Part shown: one piece after another, positions 33,731 through 42,717 of the stretch | How positions within the stretch are numbered: position 1 is the stretch's first letter | Layout of the letters: every line of letters starts with the position of its first letter | Assembly (NCBI GenBank): GCA_041741415.1 | Contig: JBGSKC010000054.1 | Location: forward strand, 36,764 to 100,763 | DNA length: 64,000 nucleotides | Direction of reading: 5' to 3' | From: JANQTF01 sp041741415 | Lineage (GTDB): Bacteria; Bacteroidota; Bacteroidia; J057 | The notes under the pieces: generated by a model | Database searches by the model: none | What the model was told of the DNA's origin: nothing | The model's input: only the letters and a program-made list of their open reading frames with translations | Translations under genes and position numbers: made by a program

Positions 33731-35629
33731 TTACTTTCGGGCGGGATCCACCTCGGGCGGGTAATCGCGCAGGCGGTCATACCACTGGCTTTTGAGCCAC
33801 AGCGTGGTGGCCACGATCACAGCGACGGAGATGCCGAGAGAGGTCCAGTCTTTGATCACCAGAAAAATCCCGGTGGCAGTGAGGGCCGTTTGCCAGACGA
33901 TCCCAACGGCGACGTTGAGCATGTCGCGCCCGGCGTCGCGGTTGGCCTCCAGCTGCGGGTAGCGGTCGAGCAAGCCCCGGCACACAGGCTTCCAGAAGCC
34001 CCAGGGGCGCACCTTGAGGTAGAACTGCTCCAGCACAGCGCGCTCGTCGGGGGCTGTCCGCAGGCTCACGACAACGCAGGTGAGCAGGGAACCAGCCAGA
34101 ATGTAGAGAAACGCATTGAGCGGATTCATGGCATCCACCCACAGCAGGGCATCCTGGACGGGGCCCGCCCCGGCCTGGAGAGACATCAGCTCGCCGTAGG
34201 GAAGAATGAAGAGCAGGGCAATGAAAATTCCGCTGAGCATTCCCCAAAAATATCCCTGGCTGTTGAATCGCCACCAGTACCATTTGAGCAAATTCGACGC
34301 AGTATATCCTCCATACAGCGCCGACACGATCCACTGCACAAGGTCGTTGAGCGACTCGGCCAAAAACCCAAAGGCTGTTCCCACCACAACCACCACCACC
34401 GAACCGAGGTAGCTCATGGACACATACTTTTTGTCGGTGGCGTTGGGGTTAATGTATCGTTTGTAGAGGTCGTTGACGAGGTAGGCCGGGGCAGAATTGA
34501 CCGTGGCAGCATAGGTGGACATAAACGCCGCGAGCAGCCCGGCGATGAGCAGGCCCAGCAGGCCGTGGGGCAGAAACTCGCGCATGGCGAAAGGGAGAAT
34601 GAGCTCAAAATCAGCGCCTTCACCCATGACATTCAGTTCGTCAACAAAAAACGCCAGAGCCAGAACCGTGAGCCCGGCGATGAGCATGTAGCGGGGAATG
34701 AGCAGCACCACATTCACGAAACCGCTCATTTTGGCGGCTTCCACGGGCGATTTGGCCGACAACACCCGCTGCATGTCGTAGTTGGGATTGGGACCGGCAC
34801 CGGCCTGGAGATAGCCTTTGAACAGAACCATCATGAAGAAAATGCCGAAGAGTTCGTAGCCGTCTTCGGCGATGCGCTTGTTGGCCGCGGCAAGCTGGTC
34901 GCCCCAGTCGATGTCAAGGGCCCAGCCGAAGAACAGGTTCCCCCAGCCATCGGGCACCACGGCAGCCAGCATATCAGGCGACACCTCCGCCATGGCGATG
35001 ATCCCCACCGCGATGCAGGCGATTGTCATGACAACAAACTGCAGCACCTCGGTAAACACAACCGAAAACATGCCTCCTTTCACCACATACAGCGTTGTGA
35101 GGGCCGTGATGGCCAGGCCGTAGAAGTTGGCGTTCCAGTAAGGATCACTGTGGAGCTCCCAGGGCAGGAAGCTGGCGGCAAATTTTCCGATGCCGATGAA
35201 GCCGTAAGCGAGAAAACCGATCACGTTCAGCAGGGCAAAAATCACGACCATGATGTGAGCCCCTTCCGAGCCCGGCCCTTTTCCGAAGCGAAACTGAATC
35301 CATTCAGCCCCTGTCATCACCCCGGATCGCCGGAGCCAGATGCTCATGTAAATCATCATGAAAATCTGGTTGAACACCGGCCACAGCCAGGGAATCCAGA
35401 CACTTTTCACCCCATACACAAAAAGCAGGCCCACCATCCACATCGTGCCGCTGATGTCAAACATCCCCGAGGCATTCGACAACCCCAGCATGTACCAGGG
35501 AATCGTTTTACCACCCAGAAAATAAGACTCCAGGTTTTTGGATGCTTTATGTGAAATCCAGAACCCAATCCACACCGTGACAGCGAGGTAGAGTACAAGG
35601 ATGACGATGTCCAGATAGTTTAACTCCAT
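33731..35629 (-). CDS. sodium:solute symporter (SSS family), probable manno-oligosaccharide importer
   Basis: 632 residues with 13-14 hydrophobic segments. The start MELNYLDIVILVLYLAVTVWIGFWISHKASKNLESYFLGGKTIPWYMLGLSNASGMFDISG is typical of the SSS/SGLT family (TM1 and the sodium-site region), with LLIAGLLAAFMSTYAATVNSAPAYLVNDLYKRYI for the conserved TM8 region. The C-terminus has extra helices and a soluble segment. It is the first gene of the symporter/GH130/epimerase operon, so mannobiose or mannosyl-glucose is the likely substrate (inference from context). Known mannobiose loci often have an MFS or SSS transporter at this place. Confidence 0.92.
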   Translation of the reverse strand: MELNYLDIVILVLYLAVTVWIGFWISHKASKNLESYFLGGKTIPWYMLGLSNASGMFDISGTMWMVGLLFVYGVKSVWIPWLWPVFNQIFMMIYMSIWLRRSGVMTGAEWIQFRFGKGPGSEGAHIMVVIFALLNVIGFLAYGFIGIGKFAASFLPWELHSDPYWNANFYGLAITALTTLYVVKGGMFSVVFTEVLQFVVMTIACIAVGIIAMAEVSPDMLAAVVPDGWGNLFFGWALDIDWGDQLAAANKRIAEDGYELFGIFFMMVLFKGYLQAGAGPNPNYDMQRVLSAKSPVEAAKMSGFVNVVLLIPRYMLIAGLTVLALAFFVDELNVMGEGADFELILPFAMREFLPHGLLGLLIAGLLAAFMSTYAATVNSAPAYLVNDLYKRYINPNATDKKYVSMSYLGSVVVVVVGTAFGFLAESLNDLVQWIVSALYGGYTASNLLKWYWWRFNSQGYFWGMLSGIFIALLFILPYGELMSLQAGAGPVQDALLWVDAMNPLNAFLYILAGSLLTCVVVSLRTAPDERAVLEQFYLKVRPWGFWKPVCRGLLDRYPQLEANRDAGRDMLNVAVGIVWQTALTATGIFLVIKDWTSLGISVAVIVATTLWLKSQWYDRLRDYPPEVDPARK

Positions 35630-36069
35630 GTTGCAGAGGTGAAAGGGTTGACAGTGAGGGCAGTGTTACAGCGGGGAGCGGGCCTGGGGGTTTGTGTTGG
35701 TCGCTGTGCTTGCCGAAGTGTGGGTTGGAGGTAAGGGAATATTGACTACCTGAAGAGCGGCTCTGTGCCCGGAGGGGGACAGAGATTGGCAATTGCTCAA
35801 ACTTAAAGGAAGAAATGTTCTCCGATGCCCTGTGCTCTCTGTGGGTAAAATAAGCATTGGCGCAGCTTGATGATGCAGAGTCAGAAGTCAGAAATCAGAA
35901 AAGACCGGCTTCGCCTCAAGTCCCCGGGGGACCACAAAATTGGAAGAGCTTCCTGCTATTTAACCTGCCGCTCCACTTTTGCCAGGGTCGCAGAGAGGAT
36001 TTCCAGATTTTTTATTTAAACACAAACCTTTCTATCTTGTGTCAAATCACATTCAAACCGGCACCTGAC
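35630..36069. other. spacer between the symporter gene and the inserted paralogue
   Basis: It must carry the minus-strand promoter of the mannan operon. At 35878-35904 it holds purine-rich AGTCAGAAGTCAGAAATCAG units like those at 11.5 kb. The right end turns AT-rich before the next gene. An open plus-strand extension into the gene at 36070 has no signal peptide and is discounted. Confidence 0.45.
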
Positions 36070-36864
36070 ATGAAAGCCTGTGTATTGTCCCTTGCCCTTT
36101 TTTGCCTGAGCCTCACCCCGATCATGGCCCAGAAATTCCAATTCCAGCCCGGCTGGCGGTTCACAGCTGGGTATGCCTTGCAGGAGCAGGACAGGAGGTT
36201 ATTTGGATTGGAAGGTACTAGTCTTGGCGAAAGAACGATTGAAAGGGAGGAGCAAACCTTTTCATACGATATGAGCATTGCTTTATATCGTAGTCTATTA
36301 ACAAGGGAGGATTTTTTACTAGACTTTGGGTTGGGTTACCGCCATGAATTCAACACATTCAGTAGATCATATAGTTTAGCGTTTCTCAACGAGAAGAGTG
36401 TGAACTGGACTTATCTCCCGGGTGTTGTTGCCAAAAGATATCAAGTTCATCAAATATATTTACCTGTCACTTTACAAATCCGCCTATTGCCATTAGGTCA
36501 GAATGGGTTATTTTTTGCAACAAGCTCGGTAGAAGGAAGTATTCATTTTGCCAAATCTATTCGAAATACATACAATTCATACAAGGGAAAATTTATTGCG
36601 GGACCATACTCACTAGAAGTTAACCCTGGTTTAGGTATAAAAGTTGGTAAATGGTCTGGTATTGTTAGTTACAGAGTCTTCCACTTTAGGCAAATAGATA
36701 ACGCATTATTTGCTCCTTCCATTTATTTTCCGCCATGGCTATTCGAAGAAACTCCCACCGGCTTTGAAAATTACAACCCTTTCAAGCTCTGGTTCACGGT
36801 AAGCCGGGATCTGGAGGATGGCTGGTGGCGAAAGGAGCATAGGCCGAAGTGGAGAGGGAAGTAG
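36070..36864 (+). CDS. exported beta-rich outer-membrane-like protein (paralogue B)
   Basis: 264 residues from MKACVLSLALFCLSLTPIMAQK, a clean signal peptide. It is a paralogue of the protein at 12298-13122: GYALQEQDRRLFGLEG, LYRSLLTREDFLLDFGLGYRHEFNTFSRSYSL, YQVHQIYLPVTLQIRLLPLG, GPYSLEVNPGLGIK and the near-identical end. The strand pattern fits a small outer-membrane barrel; the family is unknown to me. The central part is AT-rich, whereas the last ~120 bp are GC-rich and very close in DNA sequence to paralogue A, a sign of recombination at the 3' end. It lies on the opposite strand between the mannanase and its operon, so it probably inserted there. Confidence 0.75.
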   Translation: MKACVLSLALFCLSLTPIMAQKFQFQPGWRFTAGYALQEQDRRLFGLEGTSLGERTIEREEQTFSYDMSIALYRSLLTREDFLLDFGLGYRHEFNTFSRSYSLAFLNEKSVNWTYLPGVVAKRYQVHQIYLPVTLQIRLLPLGQNGLFFATSSVEGSIHFAKSIRNTYNSYKGKFIAGPYSLEVNPGLGIKVGKWSGIVSYRVFHFRQIDNALFAPSIYFPPWLFEETPTGFENYNPFKLWFTVSRDLEDGWWRKEHRPKWRGK

Positions 36865-36883
36865 GGTTGTCATGGTTCGGCTG

Positions 36884-36928
36884 TGTCATGGTTCGGCGAC
36901 GGGCCTGGAGGCCCTGCTCAGCATGACA
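36884..36928. repeat. REP-like hairpin, copy of those at 26.6-26.8 kb
   Basis: TGTCATGGTTCGGCGACGGG at the left, GCCCTGCTCAGCATGACA at the right. A truncated partial copy (GTCATGGTTCGGC) lies directly before it at 36869. Confidence 0.8.
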
Positions 36929-37060
36929 GCCGCCGCTCTTCCGTTCCCTGAGCCCTTCGAAGGGCCGGAAGAGAGGCGAGAGGGCCCAAGACCCGTCCAG
37001 CACTCCCCGACCCAAGCCCGGGCTTGGACGGGCTCAGCCACCGGGCGTGGGAGGCGTCGC

Positions 37061-37169
37061 CTGCATCGCGTCATCCTGAGCAGGCCTTTAGGCCGTCGCC
37101 GAAGGATGCGCGACCTGCCGCTGGCTTCGCCTTTCGGGAGACGCGATGAATCGCGTCTCTACTGTCATG
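37061..37169. repeat. dispersed repeat, copy also at 11741-11849
   Basis: A gapless alignment to 11741-11849 with a few differences, ending in the GACGCGATGAATCGCGTC palindrome. Between it and the REP-like hairpin is a stretch with more small inverted repeats (CCTGAGCCCTTCGAAGGGCC at about 36948). The 36865-37198 spacer therefore holds only repeats. Confidence 0.85.
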
Positions 37170-37198
37170 GTAGTCCCACAGCGCAGCGGTCTCCCTTC

Positions 37199-38314
37199 TC
37201 ACCGATACAAATCCGGCAAATCCTCCACCATCAGCACCCTTTTCCGGAACTCCACGAAATTTTCGGCGCTTGGGTGCCCGGGATAGGGAGCGAAATGGTG
37301 GTCGGGGCGGTCATTTCGCCAGACGAGCAGCCAGGAAGCTTTGGCGGCAACGGAGTCGCGGGTGATGTTGTCAATCAGGTGATCGGTCCAGAAGTTGGGT
37401 TCGGGAATGGCTTCGGAGCCGGTTTCGGTGAGGGCGAATGGCTTGCCTTGGTCGGCTGCGATTTCCCCCACCATCCGGAGGCGTTCTGTGAGCTTTTTGG
37501 GGTTGCCACCGGGCCGGAAATCGGCGTAGTCGTCGAGGCCGAGGATGTCAACAAACTCCGCCCCAGGGTAGTCAACCAGGTAATCGTTGCGGGAATTGAC
37601 GACGTCGGGCGAATAGGCGTAGAGCAGGTTGTGAACCCCGAGTGTGTCGCGGAGGTAGGTCACGGTGAATTGCCAGAGCTGGACATATTCCTCTGCTTTC
37701 CTGTGGCCGCGGCCCCACCAGAACCAGCCGCCGGAATGCTCGTGCCAGGGCCTGAAGACGACCGGGATATGAGTTTGGGAAAAAGGGCCGGTTTTGAGGC
37801 TTTGCATGAATTCGCCTACCAGCCTGAGTTCTTCCTTGAGCTTGTCGTGGCGGGGTCCGCCGGGCAGGATCTCGGCCACCGCCGGACGGTTGTCCCAGGA
37901 GGAGCCCCCTGTCACGGGATTATCGGCGTGCCAGGAGATGGTGATGATGCCGCCCATCTGGTAGCCTTTGCGGATCCAGCGGCGCATATCGTCGAAATCG
38001 ACTGTGTCGATGTTGAACGACTGGAGGCCCAGTTTGCTGATTTCCCAGCCAAACACAGCGGGGTAAGCCCCGGAAACCATGTGCACATCGGAGCGTTTGT
38101 TGCCGCCGGTCCAGCCTACGCCGTAGGCCAGGGCGTCCTGGTGGCCAAACATAATGCCCTGACCCTGGCGGGCGAGCAGGTTGCGATACAGGGCCTGAAC
38201 GGCAGGCTCGGCTTGCGGATCCACGAGGCGCATGGGAGGATGTTGGGCAAACAAGGGGCTAAAGCAAGTGAGAAAACATGCTACCAGCCACAGGCGGTAA
38301 GAAAATGGATGCAT
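37199..38314 (-). CDS. GH26 endo-beta-1,4-mannanase
   Basis: 371 residues with a signal peptide (MHPFSYRLWLVACFLTCFSPLFAQ). GH26 signatures: GQGIMFGHQDALAYGVGW (51-68), PAVFGWEI (85-92), the acid/base Glu E192 in FRPWHEHSGGWFWWG, and the nucleophile E297 in ALTETGSE. It cuts beta-1,4-mannan to mannobiose or longer pieces, outside the cytoplasm. There is no T9SS tail or lipobox, so periplasmic location is likely. It feeds the symporter-GH130-epimerase operon about 1.6 kb downstream on the same strand, from which it is separated by paralogue B and repeats. Confidence 0.93.
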   Translation of the reverse strand: MHPFSYRLWLVACFLTCFSPLFAQHPPMRLVDPQAEPAVQALYRNLLARQGQGIMFGHQDALAYGVGWTGGNKRSDVHMVSGAYPAVFGWEISKLGLQSFNIDTVDFDDMRRWIRKGYQMGGIITISWHADNPVTGGSSWDNRPAVAEILPGGPRHDKLKEELRLVGEFMQSLKTGPFSQTHIPVVFRPWHEHSGGWFWWGRGHRKAEEYVQLWQFTVTYLRDTLGVHNLLYAYSPDVVNSRNDYLVDYPGAEFVDILGLDDYADFRPGGNPKKLTERLRMVGEIAADQGKPFALTETGSEAIPEPNFWTDHLIDNITRDSVAAKASWLLVWRNDRPDHHFAPYPGHPSAENFVEFRKRVLMVEDLPDLYR

Positions 38315-38448
38315 GAGGGCAGAAATGTAGGGGAAATGTGGGGAGATAGCGTTGGAATTCTGTCCTGTTGGGGAGGGGGGACGAGAAGTGTCTACCATTC
38401 AAAAATAGCCTGTTATTACCCCTCCCTGGCAGGACATAACGGGCTTCC

Positions 38449-38456
38449 TAAGTTTG
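38449..38456 (+). promoter_or_regulatory. possible -7 element of the TIR-EAD gene
   Basis: An exact TAAGTTTG 50 bp before the start codon. The TTG box is not evident. Confidence 0.35.
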
Positions 38457-38505
38457 GCCTTTTTTCCCGACCTTAGGCGGTTTCCTTTCATCTCGGGAAC
38501 CTGTC

Positions 38506-40125
38506 ATGAACCAGCCTGATCATTTCCTCCATCTGTGGCAGCAGGGCAAGCACGAAGAAAGTCTGCATGGCCTTAGCCAGTGGCTGGATCGCCGGGCCGC
38601 TGCCGACCCGCGCCGGCAGCCCGAAGCGGAAGCCTGCCGCCAATGGATTCGCCGCTGGGAAGCCGCTCAGCCAGCGCCTTCTCCCCTCCTGCTCATTGAA
38701 ATTGCTGACTGGATGCAGCAACTTCTGGCGCCACACTCCTCTGCAGCCAGGCCTGCACCTAAACCCTCCGTTTGGGAAAGGCTCAGGGGGATGATGGAGA
38801 AATTTTCCAACCTGCAAATGCCATGGACCCCAAGCCAGGATTTGCCAGCTTCCGCGCCTCCGGCCTCTATGCCTGCGCCCATGCCAGCTCCAAGGCCTGC
38901 CCCAAGTCTTGAGCCTCATTCCGGAGCCAGCCCCGAAGAAATGGCCATGGAATCTGCGCCACCTCCACCTCCGCCGCCACCTCCACCACCACCTCCTCAG
39001 GCGTCTGTTCAACCGGCTTCGGGCAGTTCGCTGAGCCCCGCACCTTCAATTGACGATGCCGATTGGGTGCAAATCGCAGTGTTTGCCCCGGAGCTGGTGC
39101 AGGCAGGCGCTCGCTTTTTGCTTACAGCATTTGCCCACTTATTTGAACAGACAGAAGAAGTGGAGCGATTGGCCCAAACAGCAGACCCCGAAACCGTGCG
39201 CCAGGGGGGAAACACCCTCGGCGCTGCCATCGCCCGCGGGCAGGCGCTGCAATGCCAGCTGCAAATCGAGACATGGGAGGTGGACCTTCCTGTGCAAAGC
39301 ATGGTTTGGCTGGGGCGGCCCAATTCCCTCGAGTTTGTGGTAACAGTGCCCGCAGAGGCGCATGGCGCGGCCTTCGGACGGCTGTTGGTGTCGGGGCCCG
39401 GCGGGCCGCTGGGGCGTGTGGCCTTCCAGCTTCAGGTTGGGGGCGATTCAGACAAAACCCGGCATGTTGAAACAAGGGCCCTCGCCTTTCGCAACACCTA
39501 TCTCGCCTTTGCCCCGAAGGATGCCCCGCTGATTCAGGCACTTCATGGCGAGTTTACTAAAGCCGGATGGAACTGGGAGCCCCAACAGCCGGGCCCGGCC
39601 ACCCTGGAGCCAGATTGGGAAGAAGAAGCCTTTCCGTTGATCCAGCGGAGCGAATTGTTTGTGCTGTTTTGGTCTGATGCTGCTGGCGCAACCGACCGGG
39701 TGGAGGCAGAATGGCAGGTGGCCCTTGGCGCGCGGCTGGCAGACACCGACGGCTTGCCGGATATCCTGGCCGTTCAACTGGAACCACAAGCGCCGGAACC
39801 TCCGGACGAACTGGCATTTTTGCTCTTTTTGCGCCAGTTTCAGGCAATCATGCCTCCTTTGCCTCCAGTGGTGAGTTTTGATGAAGATGACCTCACCCTC
39901 AAACGGCGCTGCGACGTCGCTGTGGCCAATGGCGATGAACTGGTCTTCGACATTTTGCTGTTCAAGGCAAAAGACGAAGAGAAAAATGAGGTGCTGGCCT
40001 TGCAAAATGCGTGGAATACCCTTCGCAGAAGTGAGCGGCTGCAGCGCATTTCTGCGGAGCAGGCACGCACCAGCCGGGTGCAGATCAATTCGTCGATCTT
40101 AGCCCTCGTTGGTCGATATTTCTAG
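38506..40125 (+). CDS. TIR-domain protein with beta-sandwich and EAD-like C-terminus
   Basis: 539 residues. N-terminal helical part (1-75, FLHLWQQGKHEESLHGLSQWL), a Pro/Ala-rich linker with 13 consecutive Pro (152-164), a beta-sandwich domain (about 185-312; VQIAVFAPELVQAGARFLLTAF ... VWLGRPNSLEFVVTVPAE), a TIR-like domain (325-455; NTYLAFAPKDAPLIQAL, IQRSELFVLFWSDAAGATDRVEAEWQVAL, with E402 a candidate catalytic Glu) and a C-terminal helical module (462-537; ANGDELVFDILLFKAKD ... LRRSERLQRISAEQARTSRVQINSSILALV) resembling the effector-associated domains (EAD11-type) of bacterial conflict systems. Such proteins are predicted to be recruited by homotypic EAD contacts and to degrade NAD+ or signal cell death. 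The gene stands alone here; its EAD partner must be elsewhere. The domain calls are from recognition of pattern, not search. Confidence 0.7.
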   Translation: MNQPDHFLHLWQQGKHEESLHGLSQWLDRRAAADPRRQPEAEACRQWIRRWEAAQPAPSPLLLIEIADWMQQLLAPHSSAARPAPKPSVWERLRGMMEKFSNLQMPWTPSQDLPASAPPASMPAPMPAPRPAPSLEPHSGASPEEMAMESAPPPPPPPPPPPPPQASVQPASGSSLSPAPSIDDADWVQIAVFAPELVQAGARFLLTAFAHLFEQTEEVERLAQTADPETVRQGGNTLGAAIARGQALQCQLQIETWEVDLPVQSMVWLGRPNSLEFVVTVPAEAHGAAFGRLLVSGPGGPLGRVAFQLQVGGDSDKTRHVETRALAFRNTYLAFAPKDAPLIQALHGEFTKAGWNWEPQQPGPATLEPDWEEEAFPLIQRSELFVLFWSDAAGATDRVEAEWQVALGARLADTDGLPDILAVQLEPQAPEPPDELAFLLFLRQFQAIMPPLPPVVSFDEDDLTLKRRCDVAVANGDELVFDILLFKAKDEEKNEVLALQNAWNTLRRSERLQRISAEQARTSRVQINSSILALVGRYF

Positions 40126-40230
40126 GTGGTTTGTCCCTTTTTGTTCTAACTCATCAACTTTCAGGCTAGCTTAGGGGTTAGTGTTTTACCATTTTTTTAC
40201 CTACAACTCACCAAGACAAGCAAATTGGCT

Positions 40231-42717
40231 ATGAATGTTTGCAAAATAATCCGGCTGGGCAGCCTCCTGGCCCTTAGCCTCATGGTCAGCCTCTCACTCT
40301 GGGCGCAGCCCAAAGGAGGCGGCGGAGGCGGAGGCACGAGCAACCCGGACTCGATCCCCCCATACAGCTCCATCGTTGACAACAAGGCCACCACACAAGA
40401 AGGCCTCATCACGATCCACAAAGCCAAAGGGAAATATTACTTCGAACTTGGCTCCGACCTGCTGGAGAAGGAACTGCTGGTTGTGAGCGTGATGTCAGGC
40501 ACGGTGGATGGCCTCACCTTTGGTGGCGCAGGCATGAGGACCCGCCCTCAGCAGGTAATTCGCTGGCAAAAGCTGGACAATAACATCCTTCTTCGATCGG
40601 TCTCCTACCAGAATGTGGCCACGATGGAAGAACCGATTTACCAGTCGCTTCGCAACAACAATTTCGAGCCGGTGATCATGATGTTTCCGATCAAGGCATT
40701 CAATGCCGACAGCAGCGGCTACCTGATCGAAGTTACCGACCTGTTCACCACCGATGTGCCGATGATCGGGGCGCTGGACGAAGACCTCAGGAAGCAGTTT
40801 TCGGTAAAAGGCCTTGACAAAAGCCGCTCCTTTGTGGTAAACACCCAGGCATTTCCTGAAAACATCAACGTGAAACATGTACTCACCTACAACGCCGATG
40901 AGCTTCCTTCCAACGAGCCGGTTGGGACGCTTTCGGTAGAAATGACCCAATCCATTATTCTCCTGCCAGAAAACCCGATGATGCCCCGCATTGCAGACGA
41001 CCGCGTGGGATACTTCACCATTCAGCAATATGACTACGGCGACGGCGTCGAGGACCAGAAAGCTGCCCAGGTTCGGTACATCACCCGCTGGCGGCTGGAG
41101 CCCAAAGATCCCGCAGCTTATGCCCGGGGCGAGCTCGTGGAACCCGTGAAGCCCATTGTATATTACATCGACCCCGCCACCCCCGAAGAGTGGAGGCCTT
41201 TTCTAAAACAAGGCGTGGAAGACTGGCAGGTAGCATTTGAGGCCGCCGGGTTTAAAAATGCCATCATCGCCAAAGACCCGCCCAGCAAGGAGGAAGACCC
41301 CGACTGGAGCCCGGAGGACGTTCGCTACTCTGTGATTCGCTACATCACCACCCCGATCCAGAACGCCCAGGGGCCGCATGTTCACGATCCGAGAACAGGC
41401 GAAATCCTGGAGTCCGACATTCTCTGGTACCACAACGTGATGAACCTGCTGCGTAACTGGTTCTTTGTGCAAACTGCTGCAGTAAATCCAGACGCCCGCG
41501 GCGTGAAGTTCAAGACCGAGCTGATGGGTGAGCTCATCCGCTTTGTGGCTGCCCACGAAGTTGGTCACACCCTCGGCCTTCCCCACAACATGGGCGCCAG
41601 CTCCTCCTATCCTGTTGATTCTCTGAGGAATGCAGCCTTTACCCAACGCATGAACATCTCCCCCAGCATCATGGACTACGCCCGCTTCAACTATGTGGCC
41701 CAGCCCGAAGATGCAGGCGTGAACCTCATGCCCGGCATCGGGATTTATGACAAATGGTCGATCGAATGGGGCTATAAACTCATCCCTTCCGCCCAAACCC
41801 CTGAGGCAGAGAAAGCTACCCTTCACCAGTGGGTCCGTTCACACGAGTCGAATCCCTATTACCGCTTCGGCCGCCAGCGCGGCAACCCGCTCGACCCCTC
41901 TTCCCAAACAGAAGACATCGGCGACGACGCCGTGAAAGCAAGCAACCTGGGGATCCTGAACCTGCAGCGCATCATGAACAACCTGCTGGAGTGGACCACC
42001 GAGCCAGGCGAAGATTACGACGAGCTTGAAGAGCTGTATGGCCAGGTGGTGGGCCAATGGAACCGCTACATGGGCCACGTCCGGGCCAACGTTGGCGGGG
42101 TTTATGAAAACTACAAAACAGCCGATCAGTCGGGCATGGTGTACACCTATGTGCCCAAGGCCCGCCAGCGGGAAGCTGTTTCTTTTCTCAACCAGCAATT
42201 GTTTACCACTCCCACCTGGCTCATCCGGGAGGACCTGCTGCGCCGCTTTGAGTCGGATGGCATGGTGGAACGCCTGCGCCAGGTGCAGCAGGGCACGTTG
42301 AACAGCCTGCTGGACCCGGGGAGGTTGATCCGCCTGATTGAAGCCGAGGCCATGATGGGCAGCAGCACCTACAGCGTGGTGGATTTGTTTAACGACCTTC
42401 GCGCCGGGATTTGGGGCGAATTGTCCAGCGGAGAATCCATCGACACCTACCGCCGCACCCTGCAGCGGGCCCATATCAGCAGGCTGCATTTTCTGCTCAC
42501 CGAAAATACCCCGGCACTGCCTGCCGAAGCCCGCGCCTTCATGGGATCCTCCAACGTGGATGTGAACCAGTCGGATATCCGGGCCCTGGCCCGTGCCGAA
42601 CTGGGAAAACTGCAATCCAACCTGGAAAAAGCCCTCAAAAAAGCACCCGATTCCATGACCCAATACCACATCGAAGACCTTCTTGCCCGGATTGAGATGA
42701 TTCTGGATGAAGATTGA
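40231..42717 (+). CDS. secreted zinc metalloprotease (DUF5117/DUF5118, metzincin-like)
   Basis: 828 residues from MNVCKIIRLGSLLALSLMVSLSLWAQ (signal peptide). A Gly-rich stretch (PKGGGGGGG) is followed by DUF5118 and DUF5117 regions (GLITIHKAKGKYYFELGSDLLEKELLVVSVMSG). The catalytic motif is HEVGHTLGLPH (H442, E443, H446, H452), the extended metzincin HExxHxxGxxH, with SIMDYARFNYVAQPEDAG as Met-turn region. No membrane anchor or T9SS tail was found, so it is probably periplasmic. This is a common Bacteroidota protease of unknown substrate. A TTG 6 bp upstream is in frame but the ATG fits the signal peptide. Confidence 0.9.
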   Translation: MNVCKIIRLGSLLALSLMVSLSLWAQPKGGGGGGGTSNPDSIPPYSSIVDNKATTQEGLITIHKAKGKYYFELGSDLLEKELLVVSVMSGTVDGLTFGGAGMRTRPQQVIRWQKLDNNILLRSVSYQNVATMEEPIYQSLRNNNFEPVIMMFPIKAFNADSSGYLIEVTDLFTTDVPMIGALDEDLRKQFSVKGLDKSRSFVVNTQAFPENINVKHVLTYNADELPSNEPVGTLSVEMTQSIILLPENPMMPRIADDRVGYFTIQQYDYGDGVEDQKAAQVRYITRWRLEPKDPAAYARGELVEPVKPIVYYIDPATPEEWRPFLKQGVEDWQVAFEAAGFKNAIIAKDPPSKEEDPDWSPEDVRYSVIRYITTPIQNAQGPHVHDPRTGEILESDILWYHNVMNLLRNWFFVQTAAVNPDARGVKFKTELMGELIRFVAAHEVGHTLGLPHNMGASSSYPVDSLRNAAFTQRMNISPSIMDYARFNYVAQPEDAGVNLMPGIGIYDKWSIEWGYKLIPSAQTPEAEKATLHQWVRSHESNPYYRFGRQRGNPLDPSSQTEDIGDDAVKASNLGILNLQRIMNNLLEWTTEPGEDYDELEELYGQVVGQWNRYMGHVRANVGGVYENYKTADQSGMVYTYVPKARQREAVSFLNQQLFTTPTWLIREDLLRRFESDGMVERLRQVQQGTLNSLLDPGRLIRLIEAEAMMGSSTYSVVDLFNDLRAGIWGELSSGESIDTYRRTLQRAHISRLHFLLTENTPALPAEARAFMGSSNVDVNQSDIRALARAELGKLQSNLEKALKKAPDSMTQYHIEDLLARIEMILDED

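Noticed and set aside
33725..35554. 609-codon plus-strand frame opposite the symporter gene
   Set aside because: The translation is His/Gln/Glu-rich without domains; the minus strand encodes a clear SSS transporter.
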